64,000 nucleotides of DNA from an uncultured Bacilli bacterium (GTDB lineage: Bacteria; Bacillota_I; Bacilli_A; RF39; UBA660): assembly GCA_934162445.1 (NCBI GenBank), contig CAKPIT010000001.1, positions 1-64,000 on the forward strand. Direction: 5' to 3'. The notes under the pieces are model-generated. The model saw only the letters and a program-made list of their open reading frames with translations, had not been told where the DNA came from and made no database searches. This document shows, piece by piece, positions 8,635 through 17,513 of the stretch. The translations under genes were made by a program, and so were the position numbers. Within the stretch, counting starts at the first letter, position 1, and every line of letters begins with the position of its first letter.

Positions 8635-9504
8635 TTAAAGCCAATTCTTAACTACATCATAAGAAACATTCATATTTCCATAACCAGTTCCCACTTTTCT
8701 CAAAGCTTTCTTATCGCCATGACAATCAGTACCCGCCGACATCAATAAATTATTCTTCAAACAATAATTTTTGATAAACTCTATTTGTTCTAAAGAAAAT
8801 TTAGAATAATAAGTCTCAATTCCATCAACAACATTTTCCTTAACTAAACTATCCAAATATTTTTCATAATCACGAAACGGATAAACAAATAAATGGGCCA
8901 AGAAAACCTTTCCACCAAGTTTTCTTATCTCTCTTGCCACTTCTAAAGCATCAGGAGTCTGATAAGCAAAGTCTATATACAGTGGAAAATCCATATTACA
9001 AGTACAACATCTAAAGAAATGATTTATATCATTCCATTCCTTATCTGAAAAATACTTCTTATTTTCAGGATACTTTTTAATTGCTGGAAAAATATAATCA
9101 ATAGGCCATCCTTCCATCTCAAGATTATAATCAATATTATCAATCTTAATATTATTCTTATGACAAGCCTCCATTAAAAGTTGAAATTCTTTAAGCAAAT
9201 TAGGCTTTCCATTAACAGTCTTATAAGTTTTTTCAATCCAATCATTCATTTTAATAACATCAAAGTTATAACCCAAAAGTTCTATTTTAGCCTTATTAAA
9301 AACACAATTAAATTCCGCTCCACTAATTATTTTTCCACTGTAGTATTTAGAATAATCATTCTCTAAAAGTTCTAAATGAGCTTTAACCGTATCATGATCC
9401 GTAATAGCAAGTAAAGAAACCCCCGCCTTCTCTGCTTCCTGAAGAAGTCTTTTAACACTCCATGTCCCATCGGAATAAGTAGTATGCGTATGTAAATCTA
9501 TCAT
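8635..9504 (-). CDS. PHP-domain phosphoesterase
   Basis: 289 residues. The N-terminal metal motif HTHTTYSDGTW and ITDHDTV are characteristic of the PHP superfamily. A later H-x-H-like AHLFVYPF and GTDCHGD complete the metal site. Close relatives act on 3',5'-nucleoside bisphosphates (YciV type) or on histidinol phosphate; the former fits the nucleotide-related neighbours better. It is the last gene of the 14365-to-8635 operon and overlaps the kinase gene by 4 bp. Confidence 0.8.
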   Translation of the reverse strand: MIDLHTHTTYSDGTWSVKRLLQEAEKAGVSLLAITDHDTVKAHLELLENDYSKYYSGKIISGAEFNCVFNKAKIELLGYNFDVIKMNDWIEKTYKTVNGKPNLLKEFQLLMEACHKNNIKIDNIDYNLEMEGWPIDYIFPAIKKYPENKKYFSDKEWNDINHFFRCCTCNMDFPLYIDFAYQTPDALEVAREIRKLGGKVFLAHLFVYPFRDYEKYLDSLVKENVVDGIETYYSKFSLEQIEFIKNYCLKNNLLMSAGTDCHGDKKALRKVGTGYGNMNVSYDVVKNWL

Positions 9505-10196
9505 TTTCTATCTTTAACCTTTCTTTTTACATTTGTTTTAACATCACTTGCAAATTCAAAAAATGAATCTAATAATTCATCCTGAGAAAGAAAAGTAGTA
9601 TCTATTATTTTTGTAGTTATTTCCTTATTACTAAATTTGCCAACAATATTCTCAGTAAAATATTCTAAAACAGATCGCTGACAATTTATTGTATTTTCGT
9701 CTAACCAAATTCCTTCTAAAATATGATTTCTACTCTTATTTCTTTTAAGTATTTCTTCATAATTTACAGTTAAAAGAAGAAAACCATCACACTCGGTAAT
9801 ATTATCTTCTTTTAATAGTTTTAACATATTTCTATATTTATTACAAGCACTCAAAAATGTACCACTAAAACCTTTAGCCATTTCAAACGCTTTAGCCGTT
9901 GCTATTGTAGCAAGAGCACTTTTATCTAAAACAACATTATAACCTAAATTACTATAATAATTAGCTTCTCTTATCTTCTGAAGTTCAATTCTAAATAATT
10001 GTGATTGATAGTATTCTTCTTCCATCTGTTCATTGGGTATTGGAGAAGCCATATCTCCAGTTAATTGTGTTTCCTTCTCTAAATACCTAATAGCTTCAGG
10101 CATCACTATCCACCCCATTTTTTCTAAATTAGAACACAACGTTGTTTTACCAACACAAGAAGTTCCTTCAATAATAATTATTTCACCTTTTTCCAT
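9501..10196 (-). CDS. P-loop nucleotide kinase-like protein
   Basis: 231 residues. Walker A is IIEGTSCVGKTTL near the N-terminus. A DKSALATIATA segment sits where deoxynucleoside and thymidylate kinases carry the DRS/DR motif. A basic stretch RNKSRNH could be a lid. The overall pattern is that of an AAA/dNK-type kinase of unknown substrate. It overlaps the PHP gene (ATGA-type junction) and is two bases from the glycosyltransferase gene, so all are one operon. A role in nucleoside or nucleotide salvage is suggested by the neighbouring deoxyribosyltransferase but is inference. Confidence 0.65.
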   Translation of the reverse strand: MEKGEIIIIEGTSCVGKTTLCSNLEKMGWIVMPEAIRYLEKETQLTGDMASPIPNEQMEEEYYQSQLFRIELQKIREANYYSNLGYNVVLDKSALATIATAKAFEMAKGFSGTFLSACNKYRNMLKLLKEDNITECDGFLLLTVNYEEILKRNKSRNHILEGIWLDENTINCQRSVLEYFTENIVGKFSNKEITTKIIDTTFLSQDELLDSFFEFASDVKTNVKRKVKDRK

Positions 10197-10198
10197 AT

Positions 10199-11449
10199 CT
10201 ACCTCTCTGTCTTATATTTTTTATTTTTTTTAAAAATTATTGAATATATTGGCCCAATATTAGAAATTAATAAAGCCACTACATAAGAAGTATAATTATG
10301 AATGTTAAATAAATAATTTCTCTCCCCTAATTTATTTATAGTTTTAATTGTAATAAAGTAATTAATGAAAGAATAAAAAAGTAAAATTAAAATCAAAATA
10401 ATAAAAAATATTATATTTTCTATATATACACAAACAATAATATTAATTATAAATATTAAAGGAAAGAACAGCCAATTAATTGCACATCTAAATTCATTAA
10501 AAAAGCCAATAAATCCATAAAAAGAAATTCTATTCTCTTCTTTACTAATATCCTCATAAATTAATTTATATTTTCTTGTTGTATCATACCACACTGCATT
10601 TTGTTTAACTATTTGATTAATTGATACTGCATTTTCAATATTCTCAAGTTCAATAATTGGCGTTATTTTAATATTATTAAACTTTAATTTCATTGTTAAA
10701 TATATATCTTCACACCAAAATTTTGTATTAAAATTACCCATGGACTCCAAAGTTTTTAAATTAATTGTCAATCCATGTCCCACCACATAATTATATAAAT
10801 ATTTATAATTTAAACTTGAATTAAACAAGCCAACTTTAATTTCAAAGTTTGATTGATAAATTGCAAAACCTTTTGTAATAAAATCTAAACTATTAAAATT
10901 TTTAAAACAATATGAATATTGTTGAATTACTTTTTTATTCCTATTTATTTGATAAAACACAGATTTAAAAGTAGTTCTAATTGGTTTACTATCAGCATTA
11001 TATAAAGCCATATACCAATCCTTTTTCTCATCATAAAAATTTAATTCTGTAAGATGCTTCAACATAAAATTTAATTGATCTGCCATGTAGCCATTTGTTA
11101 ATGGATATTCGATCAAATAAATATCACTGTACTTATTTAAAATGTTAGTTTCAACAACATTACGAGTCGTAATATAATTTTTACTGTTACCAGCTTCAAA
11201 ATTTTCTTTAAAAGTAGTTATTATTACAATGGGTAAATTGCATATTTTTCTAAAATGTTTTATTGTATCCTCAATAATCTTTTGTTCTCTTAAACACGGA
11301 ATAGCAATAAATAATCCTTTATCGTCATTAAGTGTATCATTCATTTTCATTTTACTAACTTTAAAAAATTTAATATATTTATATAATATAAACAATGAAT
11401 AAATAAACATCACAACAATAAAGACACAGTATAGACTACCTAATTTCAT
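10199..11449 (-). CDS. Membrane glycosyltransferase, family 2-like
   Basis: 416 residues. One N-terminal membrane helix (about 8-28) precedes a cytoplasmic domain of GT-A type: FIAIPCLREQKIIEDTIKHF, then a metal-binding-like ALYNADSKP segment, an acidic CEDIYLTMKLKF segment, and QNAVWYDTTRKY where family 2 enzymes have Q/RxxRW. Three or so hydrophobic segments fill residues 325-400. This architecture fits processive or membrane-lipid glycosyltransferases. Donor and acceptor are unknown. It lies between a deoxyribosyltransferase and a kinase and overlaps the former by 4 bp. Its AT content is notably high. Confidence 0.65.
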   Translation of the reverse strand: MKLGSLYCVFIVVMFIYSLFILYKYIKFFKVSKMKMNDTLNDDKGLFIAIPCLREQKIIEDTIKHFRKICNLPIVIITTFKENFEAGNSKNYITTRNVVETNILNKYSDIYLIEYPLTNGYMADQLNFMLKHLTELNFYDEKKDWYMALYNADSKPIRTTFKSVFYQINRNKKVIQQYSYCFKNFNSLDFITKGFAIYQSNFEIKVGLFNSSLNYKYLYNYVVGHGLTINLKTLESMGNFNTKFWCEDIYLTMKLKFNNIKITPIIELENIENAVSINQIVKQNAVWYDTTRKYKLIYEDISKEENRISFYGFIGFFNEFRCAINWLFFPLIFIINIIVCVYIENIIFFIILILILLFYSFINYFITIKTINKLGERNYLFNIHNYTSYVVALLISNIGPIYSIIFKKNKKYKTER

Positions 11450-11877
11450 ACTATTTCCAATTCTTTTTTCAAACTATCTAAATCATGGATAATATTAAAA
11501 TTCATGCATCCTTCTATAAACAAATTATCTGTTCCAGTAAAGTCCAAACATCTATCATCTGTTTTATATCCAACACACTTTTTGCCTAGAGCATATGCTA
11601 TTCCTAATTCTACGCAAGCTCCTTCATCAGGAACTCTACCATCTAAAAAGAATACTAAAATATCACACCATTTAATTCCCTCTAAATCAGTTTCAAAAAT
11701 ATTTTTACTAATTTCATATGTGTCTCCACCTTCAGCAATAATATGTGCAGATAATCCAGCACTCTCCTGTGGTAAATACACTTCATGTCCCCAACTACGA
11801 AAAGTATCAGTATATTTTTCATTTCTTTTTTGTTCCATCTCATTAAAAAGTGGTGCTGCAAAATATATTTTTTTCAT
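11446..11877 (-). CDS. Nucleoside 2-deoxyribosyltransferase
   Basis: 143 residues, the usual family length. It exchanges bases between deoxynucleosides. Family features are the N-terminal YFAAPLFN and the core segment DILVFFLDGRVPDEGACVEL, where the Asp and Glu residues form the active site, followed by GIAYALGKKCVGYKTD. It shares an operon with a P-loop kinase and a PHP phosphatase, suggesting handling of nucleosides or nucleotides. It overlaps the glycosyltransferase gene by four bases. Confidence 0.85.
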   Translation of the reverse strand: MKKIYFAAPLFNEMEQKRNEKYTDTFRSWGHEVYLPQESAGLSAHIIAEGGDTYEISKNIFETDLEGIKWCDILVFFLDGRVPDEGACVELGIAYALGKKCVGYKTDDRCLDFTGTDNLFIEGCMNFNIIHDLDSLKKELEIV

Positions 11878-11895
11878 AATAATTATCTCCTAAAC

Positions 11896-12372
11896 TTATA
11901 TTTTTTTAACCTCTAAAATTTCAACTTCATACAAAGTATTATTAACAGTATATGACACAATATCATGTGGATGATGTTTATATAAAGCACTCCCTAAAGG
12001 TGTATTTAACGTTATAGCTAAATCATCTAAATCACTTTTATAATCCCCTACTATTTTATAAGTTGCCTCCATCTTATCGTCCAAATAAATAACTTTAACC
12101 AGTGTATTAATTGAAACTGCATTATTTTCTTCATCATCAATAATTACAATATCATCAAGCTGCTTTCTTTTCATCTCATATTTATAAAAAAGAGAGATTT
12201 CATGTTGTCTTGCCTGTTCATATGCAAAATTATCATGCCATCCATCCCCATAAGCATCATCACTAACATATTCACTTATTAATTTAGTATTATTATCAAT
12301 TTCTTCTTTAATCTTTTCTAGCTCTTTCAAATAATTATTATAGCCATCCTTATCTAAATAAATTTTACTCAT
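11896..12372 (-). CDS. Divergent Gre-family transcription factor
   Basis: 158 residues from the ATG at 12372 (GAGAGGAAC ribosome site). The frame is open further upstream but has no better start. The N-terminal half is a coiled-coil hairpin with an acidic tip region DDAYGDGWHDNFAYEQARQ, equivalent to the GreA segment GDxxENAEYxAAK. The C-terminal half has the FKBP-like Gre fold ending TPLGSALYKHHPHDIVSYTV. Gre proteins enter the RNA polymerase secondary channel and stimulate transcript cleavage. The start overlaps the last codons of the helD-like gene, which also acts on that channel, so the two are translationally linked. The tip residues differ from classical GreA. Confidence 0.8.
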   Translation of the reverse strand: MSKIYLDKDGYNNYLKELEKIKEEIDNNTKLISEYVSDDAYGDGWHDNFAYEQARQHEISLFYKYEMKRKQLDDIVIIDDEENNAVSINTLVKVIYLDDKMEATYKIVGDYKSDLDDLAITLNTPLGSALYKHHPHDIVSYTVNNTLYEVEILEVKKI

Positions 12373-14365
12373 AGACAAAAAGTTCCTCTCTTGCCCTTGT
12401 ACATCCAACATAATATAAGTACTTAGACATCTTAAAAGTATGATCAAAGTCAATTATAATAACACTATCAAATTCTAATCCTTTAGCAATATATGAAGGA
12501 AGAACTACTAAATCTTTAATAAAGTTTTTACTATCTTCTAATAAAATACTTATTTTTACATCATCTTTTAACATTTCATAAATCTTTATAGCCTCATTTT
12601 CTTCTTTAGTAATAATGGCTAGTGATTTATAACTAGATTTCAAATAATCTATATCTTTTAGAAGCATCTTTTTAATATCAACAATATTATTTCTTATCAC
12701 AACATCTTTATGATTACTCTTCTTTATTGCATTAACATGATTCAAATTAAGAATTTTATTAGTATATTCTACTATCTCCTTACTAGAACGATAAGTCTTC
12801 TCTAATTGAATATATTTACTATCTATAAACAATTCACTAAGTTCATTTAAAGAATCATATTTATGATACGGATTTATATTTTGATTAATATCGCCAAGTA
12901 TTGTAAAATCAGCTCTTTTAAACATATTTTTAATAATAAAATATTGTAAATAATTATAATCTTGAGCCTCATCAATCACAACTTCCCTAATCTCACTATT
13001 ATAAGGAAAACCATAAAGATATCCTTTTATATATGATATAAGTAAGGCATCATCATAATTAAGAATCTTAGCAAGCTTAACATCTCTTTTATATTTTGTA
13101 TATTTACTTTTAAAGAAATTTAAATAAATCTTCTTAAGATTAAACTCCATCTTCGTATTTTCTTTAATTATCTTTCTAATTGAAGATTTCATCTTCTTTT
13201 CTTTATAAAAGTATTTTAATGATAAATAACTACTCACTTCATCAAGCCGTTGAAAAAGTGGAAATCTATCAAATTTACTAGTTAATAAATAATTAACATC
13301 ATCTTTATCTACATCGGTAAATTTATCAATTTTAATGTCATTTAAAACCTTAAAATCCAAACCAATCTCTGAAAGATAATCATTTAAATCATTAATTATT
13401 TCCTTACTTTGTTTATACTTAATAAATTCATAATCACTCTCTTTATTTTTATAATATCTACTTATAAATGAAGAGAAAGATTCAATATTAGTAAATTCTC
13501 TTAAAAAATAAGATAAATAATCACTAAAGGTTGTCTCTTTTGTATTTTCTTCCCCCAACTCAGGTAATACATTAGAAATATATTCACTAAAAATATTATT
13601 AGGTGAAAAAATCAAAATATTATTAGCATTTAAATTATCAATTCGGTATAAAAGAAAGGCAATTCTATGAAGAGCCACAGAAGTTTTACCACTCCCTGCT
13701 ATTCCATCTACAATCAAGTTTTTATCTTCCATATTTCTAATAACCATATTCTGTTCTTTTTGAATGGTATTAACAATATTTTTCATCTTATCATCATCAC
13801 TTGTTGCTAAAACATCCTGAAGTAATTCATCATCGATATTAAGTGAATTATCAAACACATGAATAAGTTTATTATCCTGAATTTTATATTGCCTTTTCTT
13901 ATCTAAATATCCTTTATAAACTACATTATCAACTTCATATTGACAAGGCCCTACTTCATAATCATAAAAAAGACTACAAATAGGGGCTCGCCAGTCATAT
14001 AAGATATTATCATATTTATCATCTTTTAAATATGTTAAAGCCATATAAATTTTATAACTATTAACATCATCATGATAAACAAAAGAGGCAAAATAAGGAT
14101 TATTTCGTATTTGATATAATGTCTTATAATGTTTTCTCTTAGCAAGAATCCTTCTAGCCATCATCTCATCTTCAGTAGTTATTTGATTAAATTCTGCCTT
14201 ATCATAATCACTAAATGACTCATACGTTAATTTTCTAAAAGCTACTAATTCCTCTTCTTTTAAAAACAAATTATCGGAAAGTTCATCAAGAGTTTTCTGT
14301 AACACATTTGAGACTTTAACCAAAAACTTAGTTTCATCTTCAAGTTCACTTTTACTAATTTTCAT
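12365..14365 (-). CDS. helD: HelD-like RNA polymerase-recycling ATPase
   Basis: 666 residues, slightly shorter than the B. subtilis protein. An N-terminal coiled-coil arm (about 1-60) precedes a superfamily 1 helicase-type motor. Walker A is DGIAGSGKTSVALHR, Walker B VVIDEAQDYN, then GDINQNINPYH (motif III), TYRSSKEIVEYT (motif IV), LPSYIAKGLEFDSVIIID (motif V) and YYVGCTRAREELFV (motif VI). HelD strips stalled RNA polymerase from DNA. It opens a six-gene operon and is followed by a Gre-like gene with an 8-bp overlap. Confidence 0.88.
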   Translation of the reverse strand: MKISKSELEDETKFLVKVSNVLQKTLDELSDNLFLKEEELVAFRKLTYESFSDYDKAEFNQITTEDEMMARRILAKRKHYKTLYQIRNNPYFASFVYHDDVNSYKIYMALTYLKDDKYDNILYDWRAPICSLFYDYEVGPCQYEVDNVVYKGYLDKKRQYKIQDNKLIHVFDNSLNIDDELLQDVLATSDDDKMKNIVNTIQKEQNMVIRNMEDKNLIVDGIAGSGKTSVALHRIAFLLYRIDNLNANNILIFSPNNIFSEYISNVLPELGEENTKETTFSDYLSYFLREFTNIESFSSFISRYYKNKESDYEFIKYKQSKEIINDLNDYLSEIGLDFKVLNDIKIDKFTDVDKDDVNYLLTSKFDRFPLFQRLDEVSSYLSLKYFYKEKKMKSSIRKIIKENTKMEFNLKKIYLNFFKSKYTKYKRDVKLAKILNYDDALLISYIKGYLYGFPYNSEIREVVIDEAQDYNYLQYFIIKNMFKRADFTILGDINQNINPYHKYDSLNELSELFIDSKYIQLEKTYRSSKEIVEYTNKILNLNHVNAIKKSNHKDVVIRNNIVDIKKMLLKDIDYLKSSYKSLAIITKEENEAIKIYEMLKDDVKISILLEDSKNFIKDLVVLPSYIAKGLEFDSVIIIDFDHTFKMSKYLYYVGCTRAREELFVYE

Positions 14366-14406
14366 CTTATCCCTCCTTTACAATTAGTAAAATTCTTTGA
14401 AAACGC

Positions 14407-14434
14407 CAAAAAACCACATATAAGTATGTAGTTT
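14407..14434 (-). terminator. Terminator after obg
   Basis: Minus strand AACTACATA-CTTA-TATGTGGTT followed by TTTTGG, between the obg stop and the helD start. Confidence 0.6.
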
Positions 14435-14506
14435 CTTATAATTTAAATTTTTCCCTTGCAAAACGTTAGATAGAATATATCACAATTAATATTAAAATGC
14501 AATAGT

Positions 14507-15778
14507 TTAATTACGATATTCAAAATAAAAGTCTAAAATACGAACCATATCTCCATCTTTAGCACCCATTTTCTCCAACTCATCATCAATTCCTAATCGT
14601 CTTAATTTATTAGCAAATCTGACTATTCCTTCATCAGTGAATTTTGTCATTTTAAACATTTTCTCAATCTTAGCACCCTTAATAACAAAACAATCATCTT
14701 CCTTCACAATTTCAAATGGTTTCGTTTCTTTAAATTTATATAAAACATGAGATTCCATTACTTCATCATCATAAAGATTTTCCTCTTTAATGGTATCTAA
14801 AATATCACTTAAATAATCAATAACCTCTTGTAATCCCTTATTATTAAAGGCAGAAATAGCAAATATTTTCTTATCTGTAACTTTCTTTTCAAATTCTAAA
14901 AGATTATCATCAGCCCCCGGCAAATCCATTTTATTAGCTAAAATAACCATTGGTCTTTTCATAAGCTTTGGATTAAATGCTCCAAGCTCTTTATTGATTA
15001 AAAGATAATCTTGATAAGGATCACGTCCTTCCATACTGCCCATATCAACTACATGTAAAATAACTCTTGTTCTCTCAATATGTTTTAAGAACTTATCTCC
15101 TAATCCTTCCCCATTACTAGCCCCTTCAATTAATCCCGGAAGATCAGCCATGACAAAACTTTTGCCGTTAGACGCTTTTGTAACTCCTAAATTTGGTTTT
15201 AATGTTGTAAAATGATAAGCAGCTATTTTTGGTTTAGATTTTGACACTTTAGAAATAATAGTACTTTTACCAACACTAGGAAGTCCTACTAAGCCAACAT
15301 CAGCTAATAATTTAATCTCTACTTTTAAATTACGAGTTTCCCCCTCTTCTCCATTCTCTGAATAATTAGGAGCCGTATTAGTTTGCGTTTTAAAAGCCGT
15401 ATTACCACGACCACCACGTCCGCCTTTAGCAATCGTAACCATATCATCTTTATGTTTTAAATCAGCAATAACATACCCCGTATCTAAATCCGTTACCACC
15501 GTTCCAAGGGGTACTTTAACAATTACTGGACTAGCACTCTTTCCATGTTGATTCTTCCCCTTACCATTTTCTCCTTTGCTACCTTTAATCTCTTTCTGAT
15601 AGCGTAAATCAAGTAATGTATGAAGCCCTTCATCCACTTTAAAAATAATATCAGCTCCATGACCACCATTACCACCATACGGACCACCATAAGCAACATA
15701 CTTTTCTCTTCTAAAAGCTGTACAACCATCGCCACCAGCTCCCGCTTTAACTTTCAATACAACTTCATCAACAAACAT
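14507..15778 (-). CDS. obg: Obg/CgtA ribosome-assembly GTPase
   Basis: 423 residues. The glycine-rich Obg fold is at the N-terminus (FVDEVVLKVKAGAGGDGCTA, GGxGG repeats). The GTPase domain has G1 GLPSVGKST, G2 HFTTL, G3 DLPG and G4 NKMD, with SAF as G5. A C-terminal OCT domain (about 345-423) is present. It acts in 50S assembly and stress control. The chosen start is the ATG three bases into the frame, after GAGGTGATTTG. It is the last gene of the L21-Prp-L27-Obg cluster, separated from L27 by a hairpin at 15816-15848. Confidence 0.97.
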   Translation of the reverse strand: MFVDEVVLKVKAGAGGDGCTAFRREKYVAYGGPYGGNGGHGADIIFKVDEGLHTLLDLRYQKEIKGSKGENGKGKNQHGKSASPVIVKVPLGTVVTDLDTGYVIADLKHKDDMVTIAKGGRGGRGNTAFKTQTNTAPNYSENGEEGETRNLKVEIKLLADVGLVGLPSVGKSTIISKVSKSKPKIAAYHFTTLKPNLGVTKASNGKSFVMADLPGLIEGASNGEGLGDKFLKHIERTRVILHVVDMGSMEGRDPYQDYLLINKELGAFNPKLMKRPMVILANKMDLPGADDNLLEFEKKVTDKKIFAISAFNNKGLQEVIDYLSDILDTIKEENLYDDEVMESHVLYKFKETKPFEIVKEDDCFVIKGAKIEKMFKMTKFTDEGIVRFANKLRRLGIDDELEKMGAKDGDMVRILDFYFEYRN

Positions 15779-15815
15779 CAAATCACCTCTTTAACAATTA
15801 ATTATAACATAAAAG

Positions 15816-15848
15816 AAAAAGCCTTGAAACTTTTCAAAAGGCTTTTAT
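15816..15848 (-). terminator. Hairpin terminator or attenuator between L27 and obg
   Basis: Minus strand AAGCCTT...AAGGCTT with extended arms followed by TTTTTC. It could lower obg expression relative to the ribosomal genes. Confidence 0.7.
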
Positions 15849-16135
15849 TCACTAATAGCATAAACAGAGGCTTGTTTTTGACTTCTTCCTTTACGTTCAA
15901 ACTTAACTATTCCATCAATAGTAGCATATAAAGTATCATCATTTCCTCTTTTAACATTTACCCCCGGAAATATTTTTGTTCCTCTTTGACGATAAATAAT
16001 ACTACCAGCAGTAATATATTCTCCATCACTAGCCTTAGCCCCTAAACGACGTCCAATAGAATCACGACCGTTTGAAGTTGAACTTTGACCTTTTTTATGA
16101 GCAAAAAGTTGAATATTTAACTTTAAAAATTCCAT
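15845..16135 (-). CDS. rpmA: 50S ribosomal protein L27 with Prp-cleaved N-terminus
   Basis: 96 residues. The N-terminal extension MEFLKLNIQLFAHKKG contains the Firmicutes processing motif LNIQLFA followed by HKKG, the mature N-terminus. The protease Prp removes the extension so that L27 can reach the peptidyl-transferase centre. The Prp gene is directly upstream (16148-16450). The body has SxSNGRDSxGRRLGAKxxDG and PGxNVxRGxDxTLxA. Confidence 0.98.
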   Translation of the reverse strand: MEFLKLNIQLFAHKKGQSSTSNGRDSIGRRLGAKASDGEYITAGSIIYRQRGTKIFPGVNVKRGNDDTLYATIDGIVKFERKGRSQKQASVYAISE

Positions 16136-16147
16136 ATTTTTACCTCC

Positions 16148-16450
16148 TTACTGTATTTTAATATTATCTTTATATTTTTTTTCTAATTCTTTAAGTAAAT
16201 TAACCATATTCTTAATTAATAATTGACTAACTCTATCAGTGCTTAATACATTAATAGTAATTCCTTTAGAACTAACTAAATAATTAATACTATTTTTATC
16301 AATAATAATTATTCCATTAATTGTTGTCGTAACTATTGAACTAACAGCACTACATACAATATCTTTTCCATAATCATCATAACAAGCATGACCAAGAACA
16401 CTAACTTTATGATAGTATCCTTCTTTTTTTTCTACTTTAACTGTAATCAT
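16148..16450 (-). CDS. prp: Ribosomal-processing cysteine protease Prp
   Basis: 100 residues. The catalytic pair is visible: His in VLGHACYDDYGKDI and Cys in VCSAVSSI, the Prp/YsxB signature. It cleaves the L27 N-terminal extension encoded by the next gene. It is two bases from rplU and 12 from rpmA, the standard L21-Prp-L27 order. Confidence 0.95.
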   Translation of the reverse strand: MITVKVEKKEGYYHKVSVLGHACYDDYGKDIVCSAVSSIVTTTINGIIIIDKNSINYLVSSKGITINVLSTDRVSQLLIKNMVNLLKELEKKYKDNIKIQ

Positions 16451-16452
16451 AA

Positions 16453-16755
16453 TTATCCATTAATCTTTGTAATTTTTACTTTAGTATATGGTTGTCTATG
16501 TCCCATTGCACGACGATTACTCTTAGACTTATTAACATATTTGAAAATTCTAATCTTCTTCGCCTTACCATTTTTAACAACACTACCTTCAACGGTAACA
16601 TTATTTAAATAAGGTGTACCAACTTCACCATCAAGCATTAATACTTCTTCGAAAACAACTTTATCAGTTGCCTCTGCAGGAATCTTTTCAATAAAGATTT
16701 CATCGCCTTCAGTAACACGATATTGTTTTCCACCAACTTTAATTACTGCATTCAT
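16453..16755 (-). CDS. rplU: 50S ribosomal protein L21
   Basis: 100 residues. It begins MNAVIKVGGKQYRVTEGD, typical of L21, and has the C-terminal KxRRAMGHRQPYTKVKI. It is first in the L21-Prp-L27-Obg cluster and is preceded by a structured leader (16770-16862) and a strong promoter (16870-16899). Confidence 0.98.
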   Translation of the reverse strand: MNAVIKVGGKQYRVTEGDEIFIEKIPAEATDKVVFEEVLMLDGEVGTPYLNNVTVEGSVVKNGKAKKIRIFKYVNKSKSNRRAMGHRQPYTKVKITKING

Positions 16756-16769
16756 TCTATTAACCTCCT

Positions 16770-16862
16770 TTATTAACTTAAGACTCGCTTTTAAGGTATT
16801 ACCCTAAATAGTAATTTCTACCTCTTCAATGCGGTTTGAGCATGAGGTAATCAGGCTACAAA
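16770..16862 (-). promoter_or_regulatory. Probable L21 leader RNA
   Basis: A structured 5' untranslated region of about 105 bases lies between the promoter and rplU. Minus-strand arms such as TACCTCATGC...GCATTGAAGAGGTA and the TAGGGTAATACCTTA segment are the position and type of the Firmicutes L21 leader, an autoregulatory ribosomal-protein binding site. Assignment is from position and partial motif recall. Confidence 0.6.
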
Positions 16863-16869
16863 CAGATAA

Positions 16870-16899
16870 ATTGTACCACATAACTCCCCAATTTGTCAA
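16870..16899 (-). promoter_or_regulatory. Promoter of the L21 operon
   Basis: Minus strand: -35 TTGACA (16899-16894), 18-bp spacer, -10 TACAAT (16875-16870). Confidence 0.8.
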
Positions 16900-16903
16900 T
16901 ATT

Positions 16904-16943
16904 TAAAAGAAGAATTAATTATACTGTCATTAATTCCTCTTCT
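16904..16943 (-). terminator. Terminator overlapping the end of frr
   Basis: Minus strand GAAGAGGAATTAAT...ATTAATTCTTC followed by TTTTAAAT. The left arm includes the last frr codons. Confidence 0.6.
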
Positions 16944-17464
16944 TTGTTTTTATAAGCATTTTCAATGTCTTTATTATAGTCATCTACCAAATCTTGAACC
17001 CTTTTCATCAAACTCTTCTCATCATCCATAGCTAACTCCATATTTTTAATCTTTAAATTAGCTTCATGACGAATATTTCTAATCCCAACTTTTGCTTCTT
17101 CACTCATTGCTTTAACTTGTTTAGATAACTCTTTTCTTCTTTCCTCTGTAAGAGCCGGTATAACAATTCTAATACTCTCCCCATCATTAGACGGATTAAA
17201 TCCTAAATTACTAGCAATAATAGCTTTCTCCATTTCCTTTAAACAACTTCTATCAAAAGGTTTAATCAAAAGTTCTCTGGCCTCAGGAACCGAAATAGTT
17301 GCTAATTGCTTTAAAGGACTCATACTTCCATAATATGAAACCATAACACCATCTAAACTAGAAGGATTAGCCCGTCCTGCTCTAACCGTTTTAAACCTTT
17401 TATCTAAATTAGCTAAAACCCCTTTCATCTTTTCTTCAATTTCTTTAATAAACTCATTATTCAT
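16919..17464 (-). CDS. frr: Ribosome-recycling factor
   Basis: 181 residues from the ATG after AAGGAGAGATATTG. Family marks are RAGRANPSSLDGVMVSYYG, PLKQLATISVPEAR and the C-terminal RRxLxK-type helix. It dissociates post-termination ribosomes. pyrH and tsf, the usual neighbours, are absent. It has its own promoter (17485-17513) and stands between yqeH and the L21 operon. Confidence 0.97.
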   Translation of the reverse strand: MNNEFIKEIEEKMKGVLANLDKRFKTVRAGRANPSSLDGVMVSYYGSMSPLKQLATISVPEARELLIKPFDRSCLKEMEKAIIASNLGFNPSNDGESIRIVIPALTEERRKELSKQVKAMSEEAKVGIRNIRHEANLKIKNMELAMDDEKSLMKRVQDLVDDYNKDIENAYKNKEEELMTV

Positions 17465-17484
17465 CAATATCTCTCCTTACCACA

Positions 17485-17513
17485 ATTTTACTATATTAAT
17501 CATATATTTGCAA
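17485..17513 (-). promoter_or_regulatory. Promoter of frr
   Basis: Minus strand: -35 TTGCAA (17513-17508), 17-bp spacer, -10 TAAAAT (17490-17485). It begins immediately after the yqeH stop codon. Confidence 0.75.

Noticed and set aside
11896..12453. Longer N-terminus for the Gre-like protein
   Set aside because: The extra 27 codons overlap the helD gene and lack a ribosome site. GAGAGGAAC before the internal ATG and the family's usual beginning support the shorter form.
15523..15931. Open frames on both strands over obg
   Set aside because: They are shadows caused by the glycine-rich GGN repeats of Obg and have no ribosome sites.
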